Made by a program: the position numbers and the translations under genes. The notes below the pieces were generated by a model. The model was not told where the DNA came from, ran no database searches, and saw only the letters and a program-made list of their open reading frames with translations. 64,000 nt of DNA from Salegentibacter sp. (GTDB lineage: Bacteria; Bacteroidota; Bacteroidia; Flavobacteriales; Flavobacteriaceae), in contig CP051246.1 in assembly GCA_017795085.1 (NCBI GenBank), forward strand, positions 1,800,514 to 1,864,513, given 5' to 3'. This document shows positions 9,221 through 17,361 of this stretch, piece after piece (position 1 is the first letter of the stretch; every line of letters starts with the position of its first letter).

Positions 9221-10208
9221 ACCACAGGAAGAACAAGAGCTGGATTTTGCCAATAGGATTCCCCTGGAAAATTTAAAGAATTCAGTTGAGGAACTCAAAG
9301 AGCAATTATCCAAAATAATTGTAGGACAGGAAGATTTTGTAGAATTACTTATCGTAACCCTGTTAACCAAAGGCCATGTACTTATTGAAGGCGTGCCCGG
9401 TGTAGCGAAGACCTTAACCGCCAAACTCTTTGCCAAAACCCTTAAAACTAATTTTAGCCGAATTCAGTTTACACCAGATTTGATGCCCAGCGACGTATTG
9501 GGTACTTCGGTTTTAAATATGAAAACCTCTGATTTTGAGTTTAAACCGGGACCAATTTTTTCAAATATCGTACTGATTGATGAAATTAACCGCTCTCCTG
9601 CCAAAACCCAGGCGGCACTTTTTGAAGTGATGGAAGAACGCCAAATAAGTATTGATGGTATGGTACATCAAATGGAACAGCCTTTTATGGTTTTGGCTAC
9701 CCAAAACCCAATTGAGCAAGAAGGAACCTATGCCCTGCCTGAAGCCCAATTAGATCGGTTTTTATTTAAAATTGAAGTCCGTTATCCTTCGGCTAAAGAA
9801 GAATTAAAAATCCTGCAGGGACATCATCACCGAAAAGGCCAAAAACCCGAACACAATATCAATGCGGTATTAGATCCGGAAAAACTTTCTGAAATAAGCG
9901 GGCAGATTCATGAGATTATTATTGAAGATAAATTGCTGGAATACATTACGGAAATTGTAGGGAAAACCCGAAATCATTCTCATATATACCTGGGTGCTTC
10001 TCCCCGCGCAAGTATTGCCATTATGAATGCTTCTAAAGCTATGGCCGCTATTAACGGCCGGGATTTTGTAATTCCAGAAGATATAAAACGTGTATTGCAA
10101 CCGGTTATAAACCATCGTATCATTCTTAGTCCCGATCGTGAAATGGAAGGCTTACGTCCTAAAGATGTGGTTGAAATGATTAGTAATTCAGTAGAAATAC
10201 CTCGTTAG
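9201..10208 (+). CDS. MoxR family AAA+ ATPase
   Basis: AAA_3 ATPase of 335 residues. Walker A is GVPGVAKT (about residue 60), Walker B is IVLIDEINRSPAKTQ (about 122), the sensor region is TQNPIEQEGTYALPEAQLDRF, and the C-terminal lid is complete. MoxR ATPases act as chaperones that help mature or switch partner complexes, very often with a DUF58 partner carrying a vWA-like fold. Such a partner is encoded immediately downstream with a 1-base overlap. The start ATG lies inside the end of the DUF4350 gene. Confidence 0.93.
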   Translation: MEDFQNKPQEEQELDFANRIPLENLKNSVEELKEQLSKIIVGQEDFVELLIVTLLTKGHVLIEGVPGVAKTLTAKLFAKTLKTNFSRIQFTPDLMPSDVLGTSVLNMKTSDFEFKPGPIFSNIVLIDEINRSPAKTQAALFEVMEERQISIDGMVHQMEQPFMVLATQNPIEQEGTYALPEAQLDRFLFKIEVRYPSAKEELKILQGHHHRKGQKPEHNINAVLDPEKLSEISGQIHEIIIEDKLLEYITEIVGKTRNHSHIYLGASPRASIAIMNASKAMAAINGRDFVIPEDIKRVLQPVINHRIILSPDREMEGLRPKDVVEMISNSVEIPR

Positions 10209-11539
10209 TGTTAGGATTTATAAAATCATTATACTTCAGTAAGATTTTTTTCGTCATCGTTTTTGGATTGGCGGGACTCTTCCTGTTTTCTTTTTGGATT
10301 CCATTACTCTATTCATTAACCTGGATTTTAACGGCTGTGTTTGGCATATTGCTTTTTGTTGACCTGAGTTTGTTATTTATGGCAAAACCCTTAGATGCCG
10401 AACGAATTCTTCCGGAAAAATTTTCAAATTCTGATGCCAATCCGGTTATCCTTAAAATTAAAAACCGCAGGAATTTTAAGATGAAAGTAGCGATTATAGA
10501 TGAACTACCTGTACAATTTCAGAAAAGGGATTTTTTAATCCACCTTTCCCTACCTGCAGGAGCTAATAAACAAGAAGAATATTTTGTAAATCCTACCGCC
10601 CGTGGGGAATATTTCTTCGGGAACCTAAATATTTTTAGTGCTTCTTCATTAAATTTAGTAAAGCGTCGAAGTATTTTTAACCATAATCAAATGGTAAAGG
10701 TTTATCCATCCTTCATTCAAATGCGGGAACTGGATTTTTTAGCAATTGACCGAAAAATTTCAGAACCCGGTTTAAAGAAAATCCGCCGGATTGGCCACAC
10801 CATGGAATTTGAGCAAATCAAAACTTATATTCCCGGTGATGATGTGCGTACCATTAACTGGAAAGCAACCGCCAAACAAGCCCAGCTTATGGTAAACCAA
10901 TTTCAGGACGAGCGTGCACAGCCGGTTTACTCTGTAATTGATAGCGGGCGCGTAATGAAAATGCCTTTTGAAGGCTTATCGTTATTGGATTATGCCATAA
11001 ATTCTTCCCTGGCTTTTTCAAATATTGCTTTGAAGAAAAAAGATAAAGCCGGTTTGATTAGTTTTTCAGATACTATGGGAATACTGCTGAAAGCTGCTTC
11101 AAAATCAGGGCAACTCCACCTGATAATGGAAAAACTTTACAATATAAAAACCAATTATAAAGATACCGATTTCGGAATTTTATATGCACATCTGCAAAAA
11201 AAGGTACCACAACGGAGTTTACTGTTGTTATACACTAATTTTGAACATATTGAAGGACTTAAAAAGCGCCTTCCATATTTAAAAGCCCTGGCCCGTAAAC
11301 ATCTTTTAGTGGTTATTTTCTTTGAAAATACCACCTTAGAAACTCTGAAGAATAAAATTCCGGAAAATATTGATGAAGCCGCTCACCAGATGATGGCTGA
11401 AGATTTTTCCAATCAAAAAAAATTAATGCAAAAAGAACTGGAAAAAAGTGGGATTCAAAACCTTCTTACCCGGCCTGCCGATTTAAGCATAAATGCTATT
11501 AACAAATATCTGGAGATTAAATCCCGAGGCTTAATTTAA
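10208..11539 (+). CDS. DUF58 domain protein (MoxR partner)
   Basis: The protein has 443 residues. Two N-terminal TM helices (about residues 10-55) are followed by a beta-rich middle and a vWA-like DUF58 domain with the signature YIPGDDVRTINWKATAKQ (about residue 205), near the MIDAS-like VIDSGR. The start is a GTG overlapping the MoxR stop (TAGTG). It is the last gene of the operon begun at 5502. Family members bind MoxR ATPases. The complex's target in Bacteroidota is not established, although Bat-type operons have been linked to aerotolerance and envelope stress. Confidence 0.92.
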   Translation: MLGFIKSLYFSKIFFVIVFGLAGLFLFSFWIPLLYSLTWILTAVFGILLFVDLSLLFMAKPLDAERILPEKFSNSDANPVILKIKNRRNFKMKVAIIDELPVQFQKRDFLIHLSLPAGANKQEEYFVNPTARGEYFFGNLNIFSASSLNLVKRRSIFNHNQMVKVYPSFIQMRELDFLAIDRKISEPGLKKIRRIGHTMEFEQIKTYIPGDDVRTINWKATAKQAQLMVNQFQDERAQPVYSVIDSGRVMKMPFEGLSLLDYAINSSLAFSNIALKKKDKAGLISFSDTMGILLKAASKSGQLHLIMEKLYNIKTNYKDTDFGILYAHLQKKVPQRSLLLLYTNFEHIEGLKKRLPYLKALARKHLLVVIFFENTTLETLKNKIPENIDEAAHQMMAEDFSNQKKLMQKELEKSGIQNLLTRPADLSINAINKYLEIKSRGLI

Positions 11540-11576
11540 AAACCCCCTCTTCTTTTAATAACTAAAAACTAGTTTT

Positions 11577-11610
11577 TTTGTATTCAGTATAGAAAAAACA
11601 AATACCTTTG
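11577..11610 (+). promoter_or_regulatory. promoter for oxyR
   Basis: TTTG at 11577-11580, a 22-base spacer, and TACCTTTG at 11603-11610. This fits the Bacteroidota pattern TTTG-n(19-22)-TAnnTTTG. It predicts a transcription start near 11617 and a very short leader before the ATG at 11632. Confidence 0.75.
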
Positions 11611-11631
11611 TAATCAGCAAAATTTTGATTT

Positions 11632-12594
11632 ATGACAATAACCCAACTTCATTATGTTTTAGCTGTAGCTGAACATAAAAACTTCACCAAAGCAGCCCAA
11701 AAAGTATTTGTTACTCAGCCCACCTTGAGTATGCAAATTCAAAAACTGGAAGAAGAGTTAGATGTACTCATTTTTGATCGCAGTAAGAAACCTATTCAAC
11801 TTACTGAAACCGGACAAAAAATTGTACATCAAGCCAGAAATATTGTTAATGAAAGTGATAGGATTCAAGATATTGTAGACCAGCAAAAAGGTTTTATCGG
11901 AGGAATTTTCAGATTGGGGGTAATTCCTACGGTAATGCCAACTTTACTTCCGATGTTCATCAATAATTTTATCAAAAAATATCCCAAGGTCAAACTTAAA
12001 ATTGAGGAATTAAGTACGCAAGCTATCATAGAACGGCTTCGGGAAGGACATTTAGATGCTGCTATTGCCGCAACTCCTCTTGAATTAGATGGTATAAAAG
12101 AAAATGTTCTTTATTATGAACCCTTTACAGCATATGTTCCTCCTTCTCACCGATTAAACAAAGTTTCAAAAATAGGGGTTGAAGAACTTGATATAGATGA
12201 TATTTTGCTACTAGAAGACGGACATTGTTTTAAAGACGGAGTGATAAATCTATGTAAAGCTTCCAGAAATTATGATGACGACCATTTTCAACTGGAAAGC
12301 GGAAGTTTTGAAACCCTTATAAAATTGGCAAATGAAGGCTTGGGTATGACGCTCCTTCCTTACTTACATACCCTGGATATTAAAGATTCTGAAAAAAAGA
12401 ATATCAAGATGTTTAAAGACCCGATTCCTGCAAGGGAAATCAGTTTAATCTATAATCGCAGTGAGCTTAAAATGCAAATTATAGAAGCCCTTAGAAGTAC
12501 TATTGCCGGAGTAGTTAAAGGTGCCATTGCTTTTCAGAATGTAAAAATTATAAGTCCGATGAACAATACAACTAAAAAAGAATTACAATTTTAA
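11632..12594 (+). CDS. oxyR: OxyR, hydrogen peroxide-sensing LysR-type regulator
   Basis: LysR-type activator with an N-terminal winged helix (TITQLHYVLAVAEHKNFTKA and TQPTLSMQIQKLEEEL) and a C-terminal regulatory domain. The OxyR redox pair is present at exactly the E. coli positions: Cys199 in LEDGHCFKDG and Cys208 in VINLCKAS. In the family a Cys199-Cys208 disulfide, formed by peroxide, switches on catalase, peroxiredoxin and Dps genes. None of those targets lies next to it. The length of 320 residues is slightly longer than usual (about 305), owing to a short C-terminal extension. It has its own promoter. Confidence 0.92.
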   Translation: MTITQLHYVLAVAEHKNFTKAAQKVFVTQPTLSMQIQKLEEELDVLIFDRSKKPIQLTETGQKIVHQARNIVNESDRIQDIVDQQKGFIGGIFRLGVIPTVMPTLLPMFINNFIKKYPKVKLKIEELSTQAIIERLREGHLDAAIAATPLELDGIKENVLYYEPFTAYVPPSHRLNKVSKIGVEELDIDDILLLEDGHCFKDGVINLCKASRNYDDDHFQLESGSFETLIKLANEGLGMTLLPYLHTLDIKDSEKKNIKMFKDPIPAREISLIYNRSELKMQIIEALRSTIAGVVKGAIAFQNVKIISPMNNTTKKELQF

Positions 12595-12626
12595 CAAAAG
12601 TTTGCTTAAGCGGAGTAACCAACAAA

Positions 12627-12647
12627 CTCGGGGTATTAAACCCACTG
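12627..12647. repeat. dispersed repeat, copy 1 (21 bp)
   Basis: The 21 bases from 12627 (ctcggggtattaaaccc, then actg) are identical to 28193-28213. Both copies are intergenic and just downstream of plus-strand genes. Confidence 0.65.
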
Positions 12648-12669
12648 ACGGTAAAACCCTAAATAATTA

Positions 12670-12695
12670 TTATTTACAAAGGAATCTGTAAATAA
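12670..12695 (+). terminator. AT-rich hairpin downstream of oxyR
   Basis: Perfect 9-bp stem TTATTTACA / TGTAAATAA with an 8-base loop, followed by TTTAATT. It is weak for a terminator because of its base composition, but it lies in the right place between convergent genes. Confidence 0.4.
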
Positions 12696-12783
12696 TTTAA
12701 TTGGTAAACAAATAGATTACTTCTCCCAATTTGCATCCGGAGAAGTAATACTATATTCTACTGTTTTTAATACAATTTTTTGT

Positions 12784-12981
12784 TTATGTATTTAAATAGA
12801 TTAAACATTGATTTAATTCAGGATTTTTTCGGGTTAAAGCCATAATCCAAATCCTCAGTTCTTCAATTTCATGAGGAAGTAAACGTTGCAGGGCTTTTTC
12901 TACTTCTTTGCAAAAAAGATTAGCATCAAAACTTACTTTATCAAGTATAATTTTGGTGTATTCAAACATCGCTCTCGCCAT
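12784..12981 (-). CDS. small conserved-looking hypothetical protein (65 aa)
   Basis: The 65-residue protein begins MARAMFEYTKIILDKVSF and continues with amphipathic helices (LFCKEVEKALQRLLPHEIEEL), ending with RKNPELNQCLIYL. There is no signal peptide or TM helix, and it contains two cysteines. The pattern resembles a small helical protein I associate with Flavobacteriia genomes, without a known function. This is recalled resemblance, not a database result. It stands alone, convergent with oxyR. Confidence 0.7.
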   Translation of the reverse strand: MARAMFEYTKIILDKVSFDANLFCKEVEKALQRLLPHEIEELRIWIMALTRKNPELNQCLIYLNT

Positions 12982-13113
12982 AATTTGAAATAATTTAGAT
13001 TATTAGTTAGAATTCAATAAGAGTAGAAATATATTATAAGCAGAATTTTTAAAAACCGATTAAATATAGATTTTTTTTCTTAAAATACTCCTAACTTTTT
13101 CCTAATTAACAAT

Positions 13114-13914
13114 CTAAAATCTACGATCACCACTAATCACATCTCCAATACCACCAAGAAGGCTTCCCTCCCCTTTATCTTTTCCCCCGCCTTTTGGGGC
13201 AGCCTGCCAAACGCGATTTGCCAAACGGGAAAAAGGTAGACTTTGTACATAAACAGTACCCGGGCCGGTAAGACTTGCAAAAAACAATCCCTCTCCGCCA
13301 AAGAATGTGTTTTTAATACCACCTACAAATTCTATATCATAATTCACGTCCTGGGTAAAGCCTATAATACAACCTGTATCAATTTTTAAACGTTCTCCCG
13401 GAGCCAACTCCTTACGGGCCATAGTGCCACCGGCATGAACAAAGGCCATCCCGTCTCCTTCTATTTTTTGCATAATAAAGCCTTCACCACCAAAAAATCC
13501 GCGACCTAATTTTTTGCTGAATTCTATGCCGATAGAAACCCCTTTAGCTGCACATAAAAAAGCATCTTTTTGACAAATAAATTTACCTCCGTAACGGGTA
13601 AGATCAATAGGAATAATTTTTCCCGGATATGGTGAAGCAAAACTTACTTTTTTCTTTCCCTGCCCGTTGTTTGCAAACAGCGTCATAAATAAGCTTTCAC
13701 CGGTTAATAAACGCTTTCCCGCCCCGAGAATTTTTCCAAGGAAACCTTCATTTTCTTTAGCGCCGTCTCCAAAAATGGTTCGCATCCCAATTTCGTTGTC
13801 CATCATCATAAAATTACCGGCCTCGGCAATTACGGCTTCCTGTGGGTCGAGTTCCAATTCTACATATTGCATCTCCTCCCCAAAAATTTGATAATCTATT
13901 TCGTGTGCATTCAT
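13114..13914 (-). CDS. TIGR00266 / AIM24 family protein
   Basis: The protein has 266 residues and is rich in glycine and beta strands. Its repeated blocks are typical of the AIM24-like fold: ELDPQEAVIAEAGNFMMMD, GKRLLTGESLFMTLF, GRGFFGGEGFIMQKIEGDG and VGGIKNTFFGGEGLFFASL. It is predicted to be cytosolic. The biochemical role is unknown; some relatives are named for tryptophan RNA-binding attenuator-like folds. The ATG overlaps the stop of the upstream DUF4442 gene by 4 bases (ATGA), so the two are probably cotranslated. Confidence 0.9.
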   Translation of the reverse strand: MNAHEIDYQIFGEEMQYVELELDPQEAVIAEAGNFMMMDNEIGMRTIFGDGAKENEGFLGKILGAGKRLLTGESLFMTLFANNGQGKKKVSFASPYPGKIIPIDLTRYGGKFICQKDAFLCAAKGVSIGIEFSKKLGRGFFGGEGFIMQKIEGDGMAFVHAGGTMARKELAPGERLKIDTGCIIGFTQDVNYDIEFVGGIKNTFFGGEGLFFASLTGPGTVYVQSLPFSRLANRVWQAAPKGGGKDKGEGSLLGGIGDVISGDRRF

Positions 13915-14372
13915 ATTTTATTTTTAACTTTTATGGTCCATTCAAATTCAAAAATTGCCACTACCTCCCCGGTTTCATTCAATCCGGTAGATTTCATCCA
14001 AAATTTTTGGCCTTCACCACTCACAAGGGTATTCTTAACAGCCTCTTTAATCAAATGGGCGTCTACACAGGTGAATATAATTTTTCCCTTTGCCTTTTTT
14101 GTAAACTCTGAACGATTTCTCGCCACCAGCATTGAAATCGATTGGGGGGTTTCCCTGAGCTGTTGCATCACTAAAGCCCCGGTACTCAATTCAGCTGCCA
14201 TAGCCTGTACTGCAAAATAAAGTGAGTTAAACGGGTTTTGATTAATCCACCGGTGTTTCACGCCTACTTTACAAGTATTGGCATCTATAGCCTTAATCCG
14301 GACTCCACAAAGCCAGGCACTAGGAAGCTTAGTCAGTAAATAGGTATTTAGTTTTCTGGCAGAAAGCGACAT
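13911..14372 (-). CDS. DUF4442 hot-dog fold protein (thioesterase-like)
   Basis: The protein has 153 residues with the hot-dog-fold pattern of DUF4442 / YiiD C-terminal-type thioesterase relatives: KHRWINQNPFNSLYFAVQAMAAELSTG corresponds to the central helix and adjacent substrate loop (about residues 38-65). Relatives act on acyl-CoA or acyl-ACP, but no catalytic activity can be claimed here. It is the first gene of a two-gene unit with the AIM24 protein. Confidence 0.82.
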   Translation of the reverse strand: MSLSARKLNTYLLTKLPSAWLCGVRIKAIDANTCKVGVKHRWINQNPFNSLYFAVQAMAAELSTGALVMQQLRETPQSISMLVARNRSEFTKKAKGKIIFTCVDAHLIKEAVKNTLVSGEGQKFWMKSTGLNETGEVVAIFEFEWTIKVKNKI

Positions 14373-14461
14373 ATAGTTTATTTTTCTTTAAAAGTATTTA
14401 AAAAACCTGAATTAACTTTTGTAGTTAATTTATAATTATTTGTTAAATTTAGGTACTATGT

Positions 14462-14494
14462 TTTGCAAAATACCTGTTTTTAGATATATATTTG
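14462..14494 (+). promoter_or_regulatory. promoter for the DUF4870-padR-pspC operon
   Basis: TTTG at 14462-14465, a 21-base spacer, and TATATTTG at 14487-14494. This is a full match to the TTTG-n-TAnnTTTG consensus. The expected start of transcription is near 14501, just before the ATG at 14514. Confidence 0.75.
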
Positions 14495-14513
14495 CATTAT
14501 AAATTAATCGGTT

Positions 14514-15050
14514 ATGAACTCATCCATCAAAAAAGAAGAACGAACTGTTGCAACTTTGATTCACCTTTCAGTGTTTAGCATGTTTTTGGTCCCCCTGGGA
14601 AATTTTATTTTTCCACTTATCCTTTGGCTTACCAAAAAAGAGAGTGAATTTGTAGACCATCACGGCAGGCAAGCTCTTAATTTTCAAATAAGCTTATTTT
14701 TATATAGTGTTTTATTAGTCGGAATTGCCCTTGCAATCATTATTTTTACAGGCTTTAGTTTAAGTGGGGACGAGTTATTCTTTATAACTCCTGAACATTT
14801 TCCATTTAGAGAATTCTCTCAGGCTTTGCCCTTTATTCTAATTATAGGCAGTTTTGTGCTGTTGAGTTTGGGCTTATTTATCTTAAGCATCTTTGCAGTG
14901 ATAAGTGCCAGCTTAAATGCCAGTGAAGAAAAGTTTTACAATTATCCGTTAAGCATCAACTTTTTAGGTGCTTCAAAAAATAATTATTCATCTAACCATC
15001 ATCAATCAAAAAATGAACAGTTTAACAACCCTCAAAACCAAAGGCTATGA
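14514..15050 (+). CDS. DUF4870 family membrane protein
   Basis: The protein has 178 residues. A soluble start (KKEERTVATLIHLSVF) leads into three or four hydrophobic segments, and the family motif FVDHHGRQALNFQISLFLYS appears at about residue 47. The tail is Asn/Gln/Ser rich and probably cytoplasmic. These Tic20-like proteins have no firm function. The stop overlaps the PadR start by 4 bases, making it the first gene of an operon with PadR and PspC-like genes, a combination typical of membrane-stress modules in Bacteroidota. Confidence 0.85.
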   Translation: MNSSIKKEERTVATLIHLSVFSMFLVPLGNFIFPLILWLTKKESEFVDHHGRQALNFQISLFLYSVLLVGIALAIIIFTGFSLSGDELFFITPEHFPFREFSQALPFILIIGSFVLLSLGLFILSIFAVISASLNASEEKFYNYPLSINFLGASKNNYSSNHHQSKNEQFNNPQNQRL

Positions 15051-15391
15051 AGATTGAAAACACCAAGGCGCAAATGCGTAAAGGGGTACTGGAATACTGC
15101 ATTTTATCGGTTTTAAAAGACGAAGATGCGTATGTAGCCGAAATCCTGGACACCCTAAAAGACGCAAAGCTACTGGTGGTAGAAGGTACAATTTACCCCC
15201 TACTCACCCGGCTTAAAAACGCGGGATTACTTACCTATCGTTGGGAAGAATCTACCAGTGGGCCACCACGTAAATACTACGGGCTCACCGAAACCGGTAA
15301 ACTCTTTTTAAAAGAGCTTACCACCACCTGGGAAGAATTGCAAACTGCAGTAAGTATTGTAACCACTCAAAAAAATAAGAATCATGAATAA
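15047..15391 (+). CDS. PadR family transcriptional regulator
   Basis: A 114-residue winged-helix repressor of the short PadR type. Motifs are QMRKGVLEYCILSVL, then EGTIYPLLTRLKNAGLLTYRW for the recognition helix and wing, and SGPPRKYYGLTETG. PadR proteins usually repress the operon they sit in and respond to a small molecule or membrane-related signal. Here the gene overlaps DUF4870 (4 bases) and the PspC gene (8 bases), so autoregulation of this operon is the likely role (inference). Confidence 0.92.
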   Translation: MKIENTKAQMRKGVLEYCILSVLKDEDAYVAEILDTLKDAKLLVVEGTIYPLLTRLKNAGLLTYRWEESTSGPPRKYYGLTETGKLFLKELTTTWEELQTAVSIVTTQKNKNHE

Positions 15392-17156
15392 GACCGTAAA
15401 TATCAACCTGGCCGGAATCTTCTTTCATATAGATGAAGACGCCTATAATAAACTTCAGCATTATCTCGATGCGGTTAAACGTTCTTTTACCAATACACAG
15501 GGGAGCGATGAGATTATTGCTGATATTGAAGCCCGAATCGCTGAATTATTTAATGAAAAAGTAAAAAACGACCGGCAGGTAATCAGTATCAAAGAAGTTG
15601 AAGAAGTTATTACTATCATGGGGCAACCTGAAGATTATATGGTAGACGAAGAAATCTTTGACGATGAACCCGCAGCAAAAACCACTACCAAAACCAAAGG
15701 CAAACAGCTTTTTAGAGATACCGAGCATTCTTATGTTGGCGGAGTTTCTTCAGGTTTAGGACATTACTTAAATATCGATGCCATCTGGATTAGGGTTTTA
15801 TGGATTTTATTAACCATTTTTTCCAGCGGCGCCTTTGTATTGATTTATATAGCCCTTTGGATTTTTGTTCCCGAAGCTAAAACCACTGCTGACAAACTGG
15901 CAATGCGAGGTGAAGAAGTAACCATTAGCAATATCGAAAAAAAGATTCGCGAGGGTTTTGATAATGTAGCCGATAAAGTAAAAGACGTTGATTACCAAAA
16001 ATATGGGAATCAGGCGCGCCAGGGTGCCGGGTCGGCTGCAAGTGCATTAGGCAGGGTAATTAAATTAATCATTAATGTTTTTGTAAAATTAGTGGGGATC
16101 CTTTTATTAATTGTTGCCGGAGCCACCCTTATTTCCCTGTTTATCGGTTTATTTACCGTCGGTACCTTTGGTATTATCGATGCGCCTTGGAGCGATTATA
16201 TTGAAATGGCCACCAGCGGAGCTCCTTTATGGGTCTTATCGCTCCTAACATTTTTTGCCGTGGGTATTCCTTTTTTCTTCCTGTTTATTCTCGGATTAAA
16301 GATCCTGGTATCAAAGTTGAAATCTATTGGAACCACAGCTAAATTAGTTTTACTGGGGCTTTGGCTACTTTCGGTAATTGGTTTGAGTATTATTGGAATT
16401 CAACAAGCTACACATCGTGCTTTTGATGGCGAACAGGTAGAGACTAAAAACCTTACTATATCGCCACAGGATACACTCTATATTAGTATGCGCAACAATC
16501 CGGATTACTCGTCTCATTTTTATAGAAACAGCGGATTTAAAATAAAATATGATGAAAATAACCAAAAAGTGATTTATTCTTCTGATGTTCGATTAACTAT
16601 TAAATCGACAAAAGATAGTCTTGCACGTCTGGAAATTGTACGTTCGGCTGAAGGCAAAGATTATATTGATGCTCGCGACCGTGCCCGGGACATTTCTTAT
16701 GAAAATAGCCTTACTGGAAATAAATTGGAATTAGACGCCTATTTTACCACCCCGGCCGAAAATAAATATCGTGATCAGGAGATTCATGTAAATCTTTATT
16801 TACCCGAAGGCATGCACTTTTTTACCGACAGCAACCTTTCTTCCTATTATTACGGATATAGCATTCTTAACCGTGAAGATGAAGAACGCTTTATGGAAGT
16901 AACTGAAGATGGCAGTCGTTGTTTAGATTGCCCTGATGAAGAACGTTTTAGAGAAAAAAACAAAGAGGATTCAGAAGAAGCTGAAACTGAAGAAACCCTG
17001 GATTCTACTGAAGTTGAAGTAGAAAAAAATTCCGGTGAACCTGAAAGTGATCAATGGAATGAAGAAGACGATTTTAGAGCGCGACAGGAACGCGAAAACA
17101 GCGAAGTAAGTAAAACTACCATCAGTTTTGAAAACCTCAGGATAAACATCAGTTAA
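15384..17156 (+). CDS. PspC domain membrane protein with large periplasmic C-terminal region
   Basis: The protein has 590 residues. The N-terminal segment (about 1-95, TVNINLAGIFFHIDEDAY) is soluble, followed by a PspC domain at about 110-175 (LFRDTEHSYVGGVSSGLGHY, then the TM LWILLTIFSSGAFVLIYIAL). Three more TM helices follow to about residue 340, then a periplasmic part that ends in a highly acidic region with two close cysteines (SRCLDCPDEERF). PspC proteins take part in envelope-stress responses. The fusion of an N-terminal helical domain, PspC and a long tail is the usual form next to PadR in Flavobacteriia. Confidence 0.9.
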   Translation: MNKTVNINLAGIFFHIDEDAYNKLQHYLDAVKRSFTNTQGSDEIIADIEARIAELFNEKVKNDRQVISIKEVEEVITIMGQPEDYMVDEEIFDDEPAAKTTTKTKGKQLFRDTEHSYVGGVSSGLGHYLNIDAIWIRVLWILLTIFSSGAFVLIYIALWIFVPEAKTTADKLAMRGEEVTISNIEKKIREGFDNVADKVKDVDYQKYGNQARQGAGSAASALGRVIKLIINVFVKLVGILLLIVAGATLISLFIGLFTVGTFGIIDAPWSDYIEMATSGAPLWVLSLLTFFAVGIPFFFLFILGLKILVSKLKSIGTTAKLVLLGLWLLSVIGLSIIGIQQATHRAFDGEQVETKNLTISPQDTLYISMRNNPDYSSHFYRNSGFKIKYDENNQKVIYSSDVRLTIKSTKDSLARLEIVRSAEGKDYIDARDRARDISYENSLTGNKLELDAYFTTPAENKYRDQEIHVNLYLPEGMHFFTDSNLSSYYYGYSILNREDEERFMEVTEDGSRCLDCPDEERFREKNKEDSEEAETEETLDSTEVEVEKNSGEPESDQWNEEDDFRARQERENSEVSKTTISFENLRINIS

Positions 17157-17158
17157 GT

Positions 17159-17356
17159 ATGAGTACGCTAATTGCCATATTGATTAATTTTCTAATTACC
17201 GGACTGGAAATACAGGAGGTGCCTGAAAAACCACTGGACGAAAAAACCGAAATTTCGGTAGAAGTACCAGAAAAAACTACTGATAAACCCGACCAAAAAG
17301 TTGAAAAGCCCTTCCCCGAGGGCTTTTTCTTTATATTTGTAGATAAATTTAAATGA
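17159..17356 (+). CDS. possible small membrane-anchored protein (65 aa) reading through a terminator
   Basis: The frame starts 2 bases after the PspC stop. It encodes a hydrophobic N-terminus (LIAILINFLITGLEI), then a repetitive Pro/Glu/Lys segment. The last 18 or so residues are encoded by the terminator stem, the next promoter and the next gene's leader. The placement and N-terminal hydrophobicity argue for a real operon gene. The low-complexity tail and overlap with regulatory sites argue against. If it is translated, ribosomes would cover the terminator at 17304-17333. Confidence 0.4.
   Translation: MSTLIAILINFLITGLEIQEVPEKPLDEKTEISVEVPEKTTDKPDQKVEKPFPEGFFFIFVDKFK
17304..17333 (+). terminator. 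rho-independent terminator of the PspC operon
   Basis: AAAAGCCCT - TCCCCG - AGGGCTTTT followed by TCTTT. A stem of 9 bp with a 6-base loop and T-run, placed right before the next promoter. Confidence 0.8.
17332..17339 (+). promoter_or_regulatory. promoter -7 element TATATTTG
   Basis: Exact TAnnTTTG match directly after the terminator. It predicts a start near 17346 and favours the ATG at 17362 over the in-frame ATG at 17353 for the next gene. A -33 TTG is not obvious at the expected distance. Confidence 0.6.
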
Positions 17357-17361
17357 ATGTT

